From positions 49,842,686 through 49,906,685 of the forward strand of contig NC_086378.1 of assembly GCF_036588685.1 (NCBI RefSeq): a stretch of DNA of 64,000 nucleotides, given 5' to 3'. Positions 1 through 12,082 of the stretch are shown here, one piece after another. The DNA comes from Mytilus trossulus (Eukaryota > Mollusca > Bivalvia > Mytilida > Mytilidae). Made by a program: the position numbers and the translations under genes. Under the pieces are notes generated by a model. It saw only the letters and a program-made list of their open reading frames with translations, made no database searches and was not told where the DNA came from. The first letter of the stretch is position 1, and every line of letters begins with the position of its first letter.

Positions 1-394
1 TAGACCTTTTCAGCAACTCTCGATACCGACTATTGACACCTACAGTTAACAAGGAAAATAAAGGTGTCGTATCAGATAAAAAAACCCATTCATTTATATA
101 TATACATGCATGTAACTTAAACATATATAGTACAGCATATTTGATTATAACGATGTAAAAATAATATAAACCGACTATTTTGCTCATAGCTTTTGTGTAT
201 TTTCTGTGTTTTCCCTTTTATTTCATTTTTTATGTCATCTAAATCTGTTAATAAAAAGCATAAAGCATATAACTTTCAAATCTTAAATCGTCAATCTATT
301 CACATTCGAAACTATTGGATTTTCGGTAATATGATTATTGATATCTACATGTATGGTTGTCTCATTTTTTCAAGTCTGCTTCTCTCGTCAACAG
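1..394. other. AT-rich stretch, nothing recognised
   Basis: This stretch shows no splice-flanked exon, tandem array or inverted repeat that I can support. It ends where a dispersed repeat tail begins. Confidence 0.4.
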
Positions 395-984
395 AAAATT
401 GAGAAAGGAAATGGGGAATGTGTCAAAGCGACAAAAACCCGACCATAGAGCAGACAACAGCCGAAGTCCACCAAAGGGTCTTTAACGCAGCGAGAAAATT
501 CCGCACCCGTAGGCATTCTTCAATTGGCCCCTTAAAATATGTTTACTAGTACAGTGATAACGGACGTTATACTTAACTCTGAATTATACACACGAATCTA
601 AAATTAAATACCAACCAAGACTGACTCAGGCCAGAGGCTCCTGACTTGGGACAGGCGCAAAATTGCGGCGGGGTTAAACATGTTTATGAGATCTCACCCC
701 TATATATCTAGCCAATATACAAAAGTAAATGCAAAACAATACGCGCATTAAATTCAGTTCAAGAAAAGTCCGAGTCCGATGTCAGAAGATGAAACAAAAG
801 AAAATAAATTAAATGACAATAAAACATAAATAACAACAGACTACTAGCAGTTAACTGACATGCCAGCTCCAGACCTCAATTAACTGATTGAAAGATTATG
901 TCTTCATCATATGAATATCTATTCTATGGTCGGGTTGTTGTCTCTTTGATACATTCCCCATTTCCATTCTCAATTTTATTAGTA
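395..984 (-). repeat. 3' tail of a retroelement, with an inverted copy of its own end
   Basis: Read on the minus strand, this continues directly from the reverse transcriptase remnant at about 985-1885. It matches the segment at 46017-46640, which lies on the plus strand. Shared landmarks include the phrases for 'gtcaggagcctctggcc' and 'tggcatgtcagttaactgc'. The two ends (about 395-448 and 926-977) are inverted copies of each other and carry 'ggtcgggttgttgtctctttga...cattccccatttcc'. In the 46 kb copy that end occurs only once, so the second one here is an extra inverted copy of the 3' end. Similar terminal fragments lie near 8.04, 53.99, 55.27 and 55.73 kb. Confidence 0.7.
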
Positions 985-1885
985 TCATACTTTCATAAAA
1001 TATATGAGAAGAACATAACCCATGTCATGCCAACAACTGTTTTTTTGTAAAATAAATCTGTTGAGATCCGACGCAAAGACCCTATAAGTGAATCAATATT
1101 AAAACAAAAACATGCAATCTTTAATAACCTGACAACAGTATCGTAACTATATCCCTTCTTCTTAATAAGTCTGTTTAAAGGTTTATAAGCTTTTGAGGTG
1201 ATTACTGACATTTTTCTGCTTCGTAAAGAATATTACCATAAAATATTGGATAATATACCTGAACGTATAAGATGTCTGCATGTTTAGTTATATTTACGAC
1301 ATTTTTTCTTATACCGATGATAAAATTTCGTAAATGTTTTGACTAGAGTGTGAAATCGAAAACCCTGGTGTAATAGGTTTTCAGTAATATATACATTTCT
1401 CCCGCTAAAATCTAGTACGTTGTTACTTACACGAGCGGATTGTACAAGTTGAGATATGAAAACGCCATAAGATGGTGACAAGGGAACGTCATCATCTCAA
1501 AATGGATAATTAACGATAGGAAATGAAAAATAATCTCTTTTGTCATACATTTTTGTATTAAGCTTCCCGTTAATGATATAGCTATCAAGATCGAAAAAAG
1601 GGTAGTGGTCATTGTTAGTATTAGATCTATTTAAAGTAAGTTCAACAAGATACATTTCTTTAGTATACATATTGAGGTTGTCATTATTGAGAGCTTACAT
1701 ATCATCCAAATATCTAAAAGTATTGTTTAAATTTTTATATCAAATGTTGTTTAGAAGCGTCTTTGCTAATTTTAGTCATAAATTGTAACTCATCCACACA
1801 ATACAAAAACAGGTCCGCAATAAGTGGTGCACAGTTAGTCCCCAAAGTCGTTTTTTGGATTGTTATTTTATGTCTCTACATTGAG
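985..1885 (-). pseudogene. Reverse transcriptase remnant (YLDD type), 5'-truncated
   Basis: On the minus strand a nearly continuous frame reads through the C-terminal half of a reverse transcriptase. In order, one sees a GTNCAPLIADLFLY segment (near 1810-1850), a catalytic FRYLDDM motif (near 1690-1720), a MYDKRDYFSFPIVNYPF segment (near 1510), then SPSYGVFISQLVQSAR (near 1440-1480) and a GFRFHTLVKTFTKFYHRYKK tail (near 1310-1370). The C-terminal region ends with VVGMTWVMFFSYIL near 1000-1040. The frame contains in-frame stops (a TAA just after YLDDM, a TGA after NYPF) and shifts, and the N-terminal half is absent. Such proteins are common in mollusc genomes; I suspect a Penelope-like element but cannot prove the class. 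The copy is dead and runs into its 3' tail at 395-984. Confidence 0.75.
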
Positions 1886-1918
1886 CATCCCCATGGTAAC
1901 AAATTTACAGATGGCTGT

Positions 1919-2010
1919 ATGGGATCCAGAAATGTACATAAGAAGGGGCCCACTGACTGCCTAAGAAGGGGACTGTTCCAATCAAGCATCAGTGATTCCC
2001 TATATAAGCA
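1919..2010 (+). repeat. Short dispersed repeat, copy 1
   Basis: The segment around 'ggggcccactgactgcctaa' recurs in the same orientation at 39517-39612, with the same preceding 'gatccagaaatg'. No terminal structure is visible. Confidence 0.6.
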
Positions 2011-2150
2011 AACACATTTTTTCCGACAGAACAGTTGCCTGCCCCTCTCCGAATCCGAATCTAGATAGGACATTATAACGGAACCATTTGCCTGTCCGTA
2101 ACGTGTCCCAAAATTCGCCCCAATGATGTATTTATATTTCACCCGCTGCA

Positions 2151-3015
2151 TATGTCATGCATGCCTCTTTTTCAATCCTAGAATATGTATAATGTTGGCC
2201 AAAGATATATTCCTTTCTCTGTAGAATTTTTACAAATACATTTCTCTCTTTGCTTTGCCGGAGCCGTTCAGATGTCGCGGCTTAGTACTGATATTGCAAC
2301 AATAATGAAGATCACATGGTTCCTTTGAATGTTTTAGGTGTTGCATTATATGATGTTAAGCTTTATTTGTGCCATGTCCATTGTCCGTGTCTGCCCTTTT
2401 CTCATTATTGTCAAAGTATGTCTTGGGATATTTCAATGATTTATTTTAGATCAAAATATGAAATATGACATTCGCCTTTTATAAATGTTCTTTAAATATT
2501 ATAACTGAATACACACCTAAGTTGAACGTAGCATAGTTGAAATTAAAAAAACTGAGTGCATTTTAACGGGCATCCGAGGCAAAAATTAACAGACCGTGGA
2601 TAAAGATGTGCCGCCTTTTTCTAACGACATAACACATTTTTTTTTTACATATTTACAACGTTTTTCTCCCCATTAAATAGCTATCAATAGCTAGATTCTC
2701 ATTCTAAAATGCCAGACTGTTATTCATATTCAATCCAAATATATAAATATAGGTTGAATTTCTGTAAATTTTGACAATGCATTTTCCCATAGGAACTCCC
2801 TTTACGGCTAAAACTATAACACTTTTTCTATGAAGTTTTGAAAAAAATAATATCCTAGAATGAAAAATTCATATGCACTTAGGGCTGTGTGGCATATTTT
2901 CAACATTTATAGGCCCCGAACTAAGAGTTTAAACTAAAACTAAATTTCGTAACTACCACCACCTCGACAGTAGGATTACCACATATTTCAATATAAACAA
3001 TATTCACATTGATAT
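2151..3015. other. AT-rich non-coding stretch
   Basis: No open frame longer than about 60 codons and no repeat recognised elsewhere in the window. Confidence 0.35.
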
Positions 3016-3092
3016 AGGAAGATGTGGTGGGAGTGCCAATGAGACAACTCCATCCAAATTACAATTTATAAAAGTAAACCATTATAGTTTAA
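3016..3092 (+). repeat. Fragment of the 'gccaatgagacaactc' mussel repeat
   Basis: About 77 bp match the start of the longer copy at 35355-35565: 'aggaagatgtggtg', 'agtgccaatgagacaactc', then 'aaaccattatag'. The rest of the family unit is missing. Confidence 0.6.
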
Positions 3093-4201
3093 ATTACTAG
3101 TATATTTTCTGGTCACTTTCCCAAGTTATGTCTCTATGAGATGCAACATACAGATATGAATTGGATACCAGTATGTAAACAAAATTAAATATCTATGAAA
3201 GCTCTACAGAAAGAGGCGTTGTTTGAGAAACAGCCGTATTTACAAAGTAGAACCTAAAGATATAAATCAGTAAATGGTTTATAAAAAGAAAAATATCGTT
3301 GCATGCAGTAAATGAATATAAGCAAACAATTTTGTGTTCACCTTTCGATTCAACTACTGACCAAAAACAGTACAGCTGCTATTACTTTTGATATGACCAC
3401 TTAGATTTAATCTGCCGTAGTCGTTGTCAACTATAGGTGTAGACAATTATTGAAAACGTTTACTCGAAAACATCTTTATTAAAGTAAACCGACAAATCAA
3501 AACTCTGGTATTGAACACGGACTTTGACTTCAATAAAAAAAGTAACAGTTTTTTTTTAAAGCTAGTCGTCTCTTAGCTGGTGAAAGTGGAGAGTGTTCCG
3601 CTTTGTAGATTATTTCATTTAGAGTAGCCTTGCATGTCAATCAACAAACTTTACCACGCACGTTATGAAGCAGTTTATCGTTTAATGTTGTGTGACAAAT
3701 AAGGTCCTTATCGTACTAATCCTTAAAATCATTGTCGTAAATGCTTTATATATTTGTCAAACAATCTATTATCTCATCATGAAATATCGTAACCATGATT
3801 TCCTTCATGTTTTCTTATGTATTTTGTGTATACAATGTAAAAACAATGATCGACTGGATTGCATGTGAAACAATCATATGTGTGTTCACAAAACTGTAGG
3901 ATTTTCGGCTATTCATAGATAAAAGATACATATGTACCAATATGCATAATTGGTGAACGGGCCAAATAGAGGGTACAAATCCAATACTCTAGGGGATTGA
4001 AAGACGTTTACTAGGTTTGGATAGTCTCAACCATTCATCGAACTTGAATTATTCACGTCTCAGTTATATATCCCAATCAGGTGGTAAGAAGCATTCAGCC
4101 CGCAGACTGTTCATCGTTCAATTCTTAATAACGTCTCTGGAGACCTTGTTAAGTTAACTGTTAATTGAATACCTGCACTCGTACGACTTGTGTATTTTTT
4201 T
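3093..4201. other. Non-coding stretch, nothing recognised
   Basis: AT-rich with scattered short frames only. I see no exon, hairpin or repeat shared with the rest of the window. Confidence 0.35.
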
Positions 4202-4651
4202 CTAACCAAAGTGTGTTAAGCATAACAACAATAGAAACAAGTCCATCGTTAATAAGGTGTTTACTGACCCTGTTTTAACTGCCAAAAACGCATGAACATG
4301 TTTCTGGTATACGAACTTATTACACGGGGAAAAAGTCTCTGTATGAGATTTTATAAACACGGAGGACATCGCTCCTCTGTGCATATTTAATTTTACTGGC
4401 ATGCAGTTTTTCATCTTCATAAGATGAATGTATGAAGATAGTGATGATAAAGCTTTTTTGTTTAAGTAACAGCAATGAAAGAAAGAAGGATTATACCTAG
4501 ACTTGAGTAATTTTATAAATTGTTCTGTATTATGACAAGCTAGAAATACCTCTTTGTTAGTGAAATAAATATGTTTGAACGAATTAATGCTAAATATAGA
4601 AACAAATGCAACGTTTGTATTAATACACGACGAAGGACAGACTGAAGACAC
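4202..4651 (-). CDS. Uncharacterised open frame, 149 codons
   Basis: This is one of the longest uninterrupted frames in the window that is not explained by a repeat. The predicted product is Ser/Cys/His/Phe-rich with hydrophobic stretches near the N-terminus and at the C-terminus (MDLFLLLLCLTHF). I see no domain. On the minus strand a pyrimidine-rich 'tgtcttcag' lies immediately upstream and could act as a splice acceptor, so it might be an exon rather than a complete gene. The length is only modestly above chance for this base composition. Treat it as hypothetical. Confidence 0.15.
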   Translation of the reverse strand: MSSVCPSSCINTNVAFVSIFSINSFKHIYFTNKEVFLACHNTEQFIKLLKSRYNPSFFHCCYLNKKALSSLSSYIHLMKMKNCMPVKLNMHRGAMSSVFIKSHTETFSPCNKFVYQKHVHAFLAVKTGSVNTLLTMDLFLLLLCLTHFG

Positions 4652-5882
4652 ATTTGCAGCGAGTTTATTGTTTGTCCAAGTTTATGCAAACTTTGCAAAC
4701 GCAGTTTATGCAAACTTCCCGAAAATGTTATTTTAGAAACAAATAATCTAAACGTGTACTCGCTGAACCATTTTTATATTTTGTGTTAGAAAGATGTGCG
4801 CTCTCAATCAAGCTTGATTGATCCGATGGCTCAAAAATAATTAAATTCCGACACAAATCTACTAGATATTTCCGACTTTAAAATTCAACATTGTATAAAA
4901 GTCCGAACAACTGGGCCCTGAGTCTCAATAAATTTATGAAGAGATTGAGATAAGTATTTTTTTTATAATTTATAAAGGTCTCTCAGAATATCAATACATG
5001 TAAACTGCAATATTAATATGAAGTACCAAGTCTTCAATGTACACATAAAACAGAGCACTCAAATAAGTCTATCAAAATAGTGCATTGACAAATAATGTAA
5101 AATGTAAAATGAATATTAACGGCTTCTTTACAGAATCCTACCGTCAACACCATAAACTAATAATCTTTATTGTAATCTCATTAAATATCAAATTCAAAAC
5201 CCCAAAATACAAACACTCTCTTACTCAATTATTACTAGATCACGCTGTGGAATTAGACTCTATGTTTAAAAAGGGGACTTTGAATAAAACAGGACAAAAT
5301 AAAGTAACGAAGAATCACCCTGAAAAATAAAGCATATATCTGTTTTACTCAAAACAAGTTGCATATTCAGACATCGGTGTATCATAAACCCACAAGCCCT
5401 TAAAAATATAAATAAAAGTTGCATTAGAAAATACTTTAATTTAAACATCTATTGATTCCTACCGAGATTAAAATAAAAGTTGTTAATCATTTATCTTAAT
5501 ATGTAAAACATGATGAGTCCTTACTGATTACTATATATATATAGCTAGTAACCAATAAAACTAGGTCTATACCTAGGATAACATTTTAGTCTTTCAATTA
5601 AAGGTGAAAAAACAAGGGGTCATCTCAAAATACAAAAACAAACCAATTAAACAGTTACGAAATAACAAATTGTGTCTTCTCTATAAAAATAAAGGAAAAG
5701 ATGTAAGCAACACGTTAAAATTTCATTACCATCATGACCGCACAAAGCTGAATATTTGTACCGAAGGTGTAGAAAGATGCATGATTTATATATTATCAGC
5801 AGAAGCAATATACTTTCCTCGCAAAACCGGATACTTTAAATGCAATGGAATAAAAGTATATGAAAACCTGCAAAATATTGTT
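4652..5882. other. AT-rich non-coding stretch
   Basis: Two short frames of 81 and 93 codons occur, but both are Lys/Asn/Ile-rich as expected from AT-rich DNA, and neither has family resemblance or splice context. Confidence 0.35.
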
Positions 5883-6215
5883 TAGAGGATACTCTTCAAA
5901 AGAGGGACGAAAGATACCAGAGGGACAGTCAAACTCATAAATTGAAAATAAACTGGCAACGCCATGGCTGAAAATGAAAAGGACAAACAATAGTACACAC
6001 GACACAAAATAGAAAACTAAAGAATAACAACACGAAAACCACCAAAAAACTAGGGGTGATCTCATATGCTCCACATGTGACTCCCTTCGTGTTGCTTATG
6101 AAGTAACAAATCCGTTTAATAGTCTAATTCGGTAGGTCACATTTATGAAGGGAAGGGAATTGTAGTTACGACGTATGGAACATATCCGATATCATTTGTG
6201 AAACCATTTCGAACT
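5883..6215 (-). repeat. Dispersed repeat with 'aacgccatgg', copy 1
   Basis: This minus-oriented copy runs from 'agagggacagtcaaactcat' through 'caacgccatgg' and 'aggggtgatctca' to 'aattcggtaggtcaca'. The same order recurs at 56360-56665 (same orientation) and reversed at 19960-20325 and 49836-50048. Any open frame in it is a by-product of the repeat. Confidence 0.75.
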
Positions 6216-6309
6216 CTTGATTTAATAGCTTCCTTGTGAGCAAAAACCCGCTATCAAGAAAATCACGATAGGAAATGCAAGCAAAGGAATATCTTATCAA
6301 TTGGGAGAT

Positions 6310-6890
6310 TTAAACATCGTAAACAGGTACTGCTGGAATGTTGCTACTTAGAAATGGAAAGATCACAATTGGAAAGCTGAAATCATCTCTTTTGTCGTAA
6401 AGTTTTGTTTTCAACCGACCCTCATTGTCAATTTCTAGATGTAAGTCAAGATGTGAAGCCAAATTAACTGTATCTGTAGTATCCTTTATCTCTAGTTCGA
6501 TGGGATAGATGCGTTCCACATAGTCACCAAATTTTGAATTGTTTAGTGAAAGAACATCATCTATATAGAGGCAAGTAGAGTTAAAGGATTCCTAACTTCT
6601 TATCTTTCTTTCTAAGAAGTTCGTGCTTGAAGTCAGCCTCATAATAAAAATAAGAAACAAGTCGGCAAGTAGAGGGGCACAATTTGTTCCCATTGGAATG
6701 CCGACAGTCTGCTGAAAAACACGTCCTCCGAATGTAACAAATATGTTGTCAATCAAGAAATCAAGCATCTTGATAATTAATCTTTTATCCCTAACAATCA
6801 ATTGATTAGATTTGCGTATAAACTTTGTGTTGAAATGAAAACAGTCGCAGTGAGAGATCAAAGGCTGTTCAGGGGGTTGGGTCACTTCTT
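6310..6890 (-). pseudogene. Reverse transcriptase remnant (YIDD subfamily), frameshifted
   Basis: The minus strand encodes, in order, MLDFLIDNIFVTFGGRVFQQ, then TVGIPMGTNCAPLLADLFL (near 6650-6715), then in a second frame LYIDDVLSLNNSKFGDYVER (near 6500-6570), IYPIELEIKDTTDT, SHLDLHLEIDNEGRLKTKLY and DKRDDFSFPIVIFPFLSSNI near 6320-6390. The YIDD box is the catalytic metal-binding motif of reverse transcriptases. At least one frameshift lies near 6590, part of the EADF segment is lost, and the frame stops at PVYDV, where a functional relative would continue with YGVYISQL. The 5' half is missing. This is the same family as 8730-9475 but a different subfamily from 985-1885. Inactive. Confidence 0.8.
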
Positions 6891-7197
6891 TTTTTGCTGA
6901 TCAATGCTTTTGAATAGGTACATCTGGTTGGACCCTTTTATCTTGGGTTGGAATCCCTCTTTGAAAAGGACAGAATAGTCCCCTGTGTCGTCAGTGTACT
7001 ATATATAACAATTCAATGTAAGTAGTAACTGTTTTGGAACAAGTCTAAAAGCTCATGTGTCGAGTAAACAAGTCTCACCCATGTTCATGGGGTTGATTAT
7101 CGACACCGCGAAAAAACCCAGTCCATACTTAATGATCCTCAAGATCTCTATCATAATAGTTGCATAAAAGAAAAACAACTTGGAACTCGATTGTCAT
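6891..7197. other. Flank of the reverse transcriptase remnant
   Basis: Weak continuation of retroelement sequence on the minus strand (a decayed frame with MYLFKSIDQQKKK). No intact feature. Confidence 0.3.
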
Positions 7198-7660
7198 TGT
7201 TATGCCCCACCTATGATAGTAGAGGGGCAATATGTTTTCTTGTCTGTGCCTCCGTTCGTTCGTCCGTCTGTGCGTTTGCCTGTGCGTCCGTTCGCCTCAG
7301 GTTAAACTTTTTGGTCAAGGTAGTTTTTGAAGAAGTTGAAGTTCAATCAATTTGAAACTTAGTACACATGTTCCCCATGATATGATCTTTCTAATTTTAA
7401 TGCCAAAATATAGTTTTGACCCCAATTTCATGGTCCACTGAACAAAGAAAATGATAGTGCGAAGTTCAGGTTAAAGTTTTTGGTCAAGGTAGTTTTTGAT
7501 GAAGTTAAAGTTACATCAATTTGAAACTTAGTACACATGTTCCCTATGATATGATCTTTCTAATTTTAATTCCAAATTTAAGTTTTGACCCCAATTTCAC
7601 GGTCCACTGAACATAGAAAATGATTGTGCGAGTGGGGCATCCATGTACTATGGACACATT
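7198..7660 (+). repeat. Pearl/HINE-like element with two 169-bp core units
   Basis: It opens with the near-palindrome TGCCCCACCTATGATAGTAG + AGGGGCA, followed by a CGTT/CGTC-rich microsatellite, then two tandem cores starting 'ttggtcaaggtagtttttga' at 7311 and 7480 (period 169 bp). It ends near 'gtggggcatccatgta'. The same unit occurs in reverse orientation at 23090-23915, 43935-44215 and 63835-64000. The architecture (hairpin, microsatellite, tandem ~160-170 bp cores) resembles the 'pearl' and helentron-associated non-autonomous elements described in bivalves. Confidence 0.8.
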
Positions 7661-8034
7661 CTTGTTTTGTTTTTTGCTGTTGAAAACATAAATAGCAAAG
7701 TTTAAAGTATTTGACAACACGTACTCCTACATTTGAACTAATTGCTTGCGACCAGTCTCAAATATATATATTTCCGACATAGAGAAATTCGTTTATAACT
7801 GTGTTTTTTTTAGTTTTTTTCTCGCACAGTTTTGATTTTTATTTCGATTGAAACTTAAAACGTAGACAAAGGTGGTTGTCAAATTTAGGAAAAATTAAAG
7901 ATTTCAAAATTATAACGAACAGCAAGTGAAATTTCACGACGAATAAATAGCCCCAAAACACCCTTCCGTTGTATTTCCTCATTCTCTAAAGCTTTAAAAC
8001 AAAATAAAAGAGAGAACGTATGTCTAAGCATAAA

Positions 8035-8104
8035 CATGCTAGGTCGGGTGGTTGTCGCTTTGACATATTCACCATTTCCTTTCTCAATTTTAACATGCTC
8101 CATT
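8035..8104 (+). repeat. Fragment of retroelement 3' tail
   Basis: 'ggtcgggtggttgtcgctttga' followed by 'catttcctttctcaatttta' is the terminal part of the tail seen at 46585-46640. Only about 70 bp are present. Confidence 0.65.
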
Positions 8105-8729
8105 GTTGATTGTATCTTTCCTAACACAAAGTATTGCTTACTGTTTTTCAGCTAGCTACTGCAACAACAATTGCGATATTTTGTGTGTCTCATGTTAAAT
8201 TTATTCTTAAAATTATGTAAGATCATTCTATTATACTTCGTACATTTACACCTGTATTACACCGTATACAATAAATGATGTTAACACATTGCTGCAAATA
8301 TATTAGACTAACATCATTGCTCAACAACTATCGTTACATTGCTTTGGATCGACGGTTTGGTTTTACACTTTGAGAAAGCCCAAGATTTAAATTATACCTA
8401 TAAGTGTAATTGTAATCCTAATCGTAAGTGTATGACATATTTCGCAAATGTCTAGTTTCACGGACATTCTTAAATATGTTAAATATAATTTGAATCATTA
8501 ATTAACTATCATATTTAGATCGTTTAAGGAAAGGTATCTTGCAGGTTCTTTCTAGTGTTCCACTAAACCCTTTTCTTAAGTTCTTACTGTCAAACTAACT
8601 GCAGTTAAATGAGGACTTCAGAAATATTTCAAAACAGCATATTCAAGAAGTTGTGTTAATCAGATGTGGATACTGAAAAATCAAAAGAGTTATTGGTGAA
8701 TTTACAATCTCAATTATTAAAACATTGAA
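8105..8729. other. Non-coding stretch
   Basis: No repeat or exon recognised up to the start of the next reverse transcriptase remnant. Confidence 0.35.
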
Positions 8730-9475
8730 CCAACATTAAAACCTTTGATTTATCAACTCTTTACAGCACTATTCCACATACTAAACTTAAAGCTGGACTC
8801 AAAGAACTCGTCAGCTTATGTTTCGTTAAAAAAAATGCACTAGACGTTTTAAATATCTAGTTTTGGGCAGGAATTCAGCTTACTTTGTTAAAATTAACAC
8901 AAGAGTCGAGTAAAAAATACACCGTCGAGGATATCACTGCCATAGTGAATTTTTTTAATTGACAACATATATGTTGAATTTGGAGGTTTGGTCTTCTAGC
9001 AGACTATTAAAATCTCAATTGGTATCATCTACGCTCCTCTACTTGCAGATTTGTTTTTGTATTCCCATGAAGCAGATTTATCAAAGAGCTTGTACAGAAA
9101 AGAGAAGAAAAAAATAGCCCAGTATTTAAATTTCACCTTCCGGTATATTGATGATGCACTGTCTCTCAATAATAATACATTCAGCGATCACTTCCCTTTA
9201 ATAGATCCAAGTGAACTTAAAATTAAAGATACTACCCACACAGATAAATCTGGTTCAAAATATATATATATATATATTTTGGACCTTTTTTTCTCGAAAT
9301 GACTACTGATGGTAGGTTAAATACCAAAATTTATGACAACCGCGATGATTTTAATTTTCCTATAGTCAACTTTCCATTTCTGTGTAGCAACATCCCAGTG
9401 GCACCAGCATATGGAGTATATGTGTCTCAATTGAAATGTCACTCTAGAGCTAGCTCAAAGCTCTGATTTTAAACA
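8730..9475 (+). pseudogene. Reverse transcriptase remnant (YIDD subfamily)
   Basis: Plus-strand conceptual translation with frame changes shows TFDLSTLYSTIPHTKLKAGL (near 8740-8800), KELVSLCF (near 8800-8826), a decayed FLIDN segment, then LADLFLYSHEADLSKSLYRK (from about 9040) and FTFRYIDDALSLNNNTFSDH (near 9136-9195), IDPSELKIKDTT, and a later KIYDNRDDFNFPIVNFPFLC-like segment near 9330-9390 followed by YGVYVSQL near 9410. The middle contains an AT microsatellite (about 9260-9280) that replaced coding sequence. Several stops (for example the TAG after VLNI near 8860) confirm it is dead. This fragment covers the palm region more fully than the 6.3-6.9 kb copy. Confidence 0.8.
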
Positions 9476-9479
9476 AAAA

Positions 9480-11572
9480 GTTAAACAAAATTCTAAATTG
9501 TTCAAATCCTAACATTTGTGCTACAAATGGCATGAACTTTTACTTCACGATTCACTATATGCATGGCCTTCATCAAAGTATACAAAGTATTGTGACTACA
9601 TATGTTCTAACTGCATATGTCATTATGAATTTTGAAAGTAGACAGTTATTCAAAATACTTTCTAGGAATTGACAATAGACAGGAGTCTGTTTAGATGTAA
9701 ATTTTAGGATTTAAATTTTGAATTTTCACGTTTCAGCGTCGCGACATTGAGGCAGCGGATGCAGATTGAATATATATTTTTCAGTGTTAACACGATTATA
9801 TTGAATGAGTTTCTTATTATAATATGTTATACACGGACGGTAATTCATCAAACTTCAAAATAGTAAAATAAAGTTATCACTTTGAAAGTTTTACATACGA
9901 ATTAATGACTTGACTACGGTCATTTTTCATCACAACCCCGTTCTCTTTTAATTTGCATTGCGATCAATTTGAAGTGAAAAGGACAATGAATATATTCTAT
10001 GCGTTGTAACATACTTCACGAGAAAAACTGTCGATTCATGACGTCCTATTATCGTCAACCAGTATAATCATAATATATCTACGTTTAGCGCAAACGCAGT
10101 AATACACATAAACGGCTTCGGTGTTACGGCCGACTTATTTATACTGCCAGTTATTCTCTATTTTCGACATCAAAATCCAAAGTTTACAAAGACCAAGATT
10201 CAGAAACAATATATGTATCTCTACTCTACAGCAAAACAAACAATTTAGTCCATTTTAATTTATTTTTCATGGCAAAAATTTCATAAAACGAAAATTCCGC
10301 GAAATGATGTTGTTGTCTTGGCATGCAAACGAAATAAGGTGACGTAACAAATATGTTTCCGGAAACAAATGTAAATACCGGGCGTTTTGAATTTTTTGTA
10401 CGCCTCAGATAGAATAAAATAACATTTAAAGAAAATATATAAGCGAAAAATGCGATTAAAAAAGATAATTATTGAATTATATAATATTACTAATAGGTGT
10501 AATACCACCATTGATTTTCCCCTATTAGTTTTTGTTAAATTTGCACTTTTCAAAAAAATGTGCAGAATTTATCTTTGTTTCAAATAAAAAAATACTTGGC
10601 TTCAGTAAAGTTTTATCCTGTTTAGTACTATAGATAAAATTTCACATAACATTTCATTGCATATAAGAAAATAACCGTCACTGGAAGTTAACCAATCAAA
10701 GGAGTAGGGCAATAAGGCCGTTATTTGGCTAAAAAATTACTGCAAATTTGAAAGTTATCGTCCATATTTTAAAATTACTCAAAACTTGGCTAAGGTATAA
10801 GGTACTCAGTAAAACAAAACAAATTTGACATAAAAAAAGGTACCATGGCAACAAATCATGACCTAATGTTTATATTTAGTTAGATTTCGATATTTTTCTT
10901 GGGTTTTCTTCAAATTTTAAGTATATTTTAGGTTAAAAAATGTTCGCACCAAAGAAACAACTTTATATTTGGTGAGATTATGCCAATAGTTATAATAAAG
11001 CTTCTCTTAAACTATTTTGTTGTTTCCCAGCAGCGCAGGATGTTTTCACTACAATAAAGACAGACAACTGCATAAATTCTGAGTTTGTAATGGTTTTTTT
11101 TTGTGAAAACAGTACATATTGTGACGTCATCCGATAAAAATATTTATGTTTTTAATTTATATTTCTGAACATTATGCGCTAATTGGAAATAATTATCAAA
11201 CATTGAATTTAATATGTATACAAGATTTAGAGTCCATGTAATCTCAAGTTTCCAAAATATTCTATAGAAATCCAAAATAGAATATAATGGTGCTTTGAAA
11301 TACTCAAGACATATGTTTATGGCACAGAAATGTTTTACTGCAATAAAATGTAGGATTAATTACCTACAACTGTCAAATTCAAGGGAATATTTTTTTTCGA
11401 CCTTTTTCGGATACAACCGGATGTGACGTACCATGATTTGATGGAATTACACCTAAAATTATCAAAATTGAGTAACATGGAACAGACAAAACAGTGTCTT
11501 ATGTATTGGGCTTTTACGGTTAATAAAATAACCGAATATGTCCTATAAGAATCGAAATAAATCATGGCAGCC
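9480..11572. other. Long AT-rich non-coding stretch
   Basis: No family I recognise and no splice-flanked exon. A 90-codon minus frame (10281-10553) and a 72-codon minus frame (11356-11574) are Lys/Phe/Ile-rich and look like chance. Confidence 0.35.
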
Positions 11573-11842
11573 ATTTTAGCTCATACAATTGATTTAGAAA
11601 TAATTCATGTCAGCCGTAGATTTGTTTTCATTTAACCATGGATTGGGCATTGATATTAGTATTTTACCCCTCGCTCGTAGATTTTTTTCATTTAACCATG
11701 GGCTGGGTATTTATATTCGATTATTTTACCCTGAGCGTTAGTGATGGGTAAAATACGATTATCAATGCCCAAGCCATTGTTAAATGAAAACAAATCTACG
11801 GCTGACATGAATTATTTCTAAATCAATTGTATGAGCTAAAAT
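11573..11842. mobile_element. Inverted-repeat (MITE/foldback) element
   Basis: The left arm starting 'attttagctcatacaattga' at 11573 is repeated almost perfectly in inverse at 11743-11842, giving arms of about 97-100 bp with only a few mismatches. The 70-bp centre contains a third, degenerate copy of part of the arm ('tttcatttaaccatggg'). There is no coding capacity. The high arm identity suggests a fairly recent insertion. Confidence 0.85.
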
Positions 11843-12082
11843 TAACTCTTAGTGAAATAAGTATGAGATTAAGAGAGATGATGACTCCCTGAATGAAAAA
11901 AACCCAAACCAAACTGTCGTGTTATTCGATCTGATAACTAGCAAGAGATTACAGATTCAATTCAGAATCCAAATATTTACATCGAATTTGCATATTGTGC
12001 ATTGATATTGTTACTCGTTTAAAGCATACAAAATAGTCATTTGCAAATCATATAACACATTAGTTTTTGTTATTGATTACAG

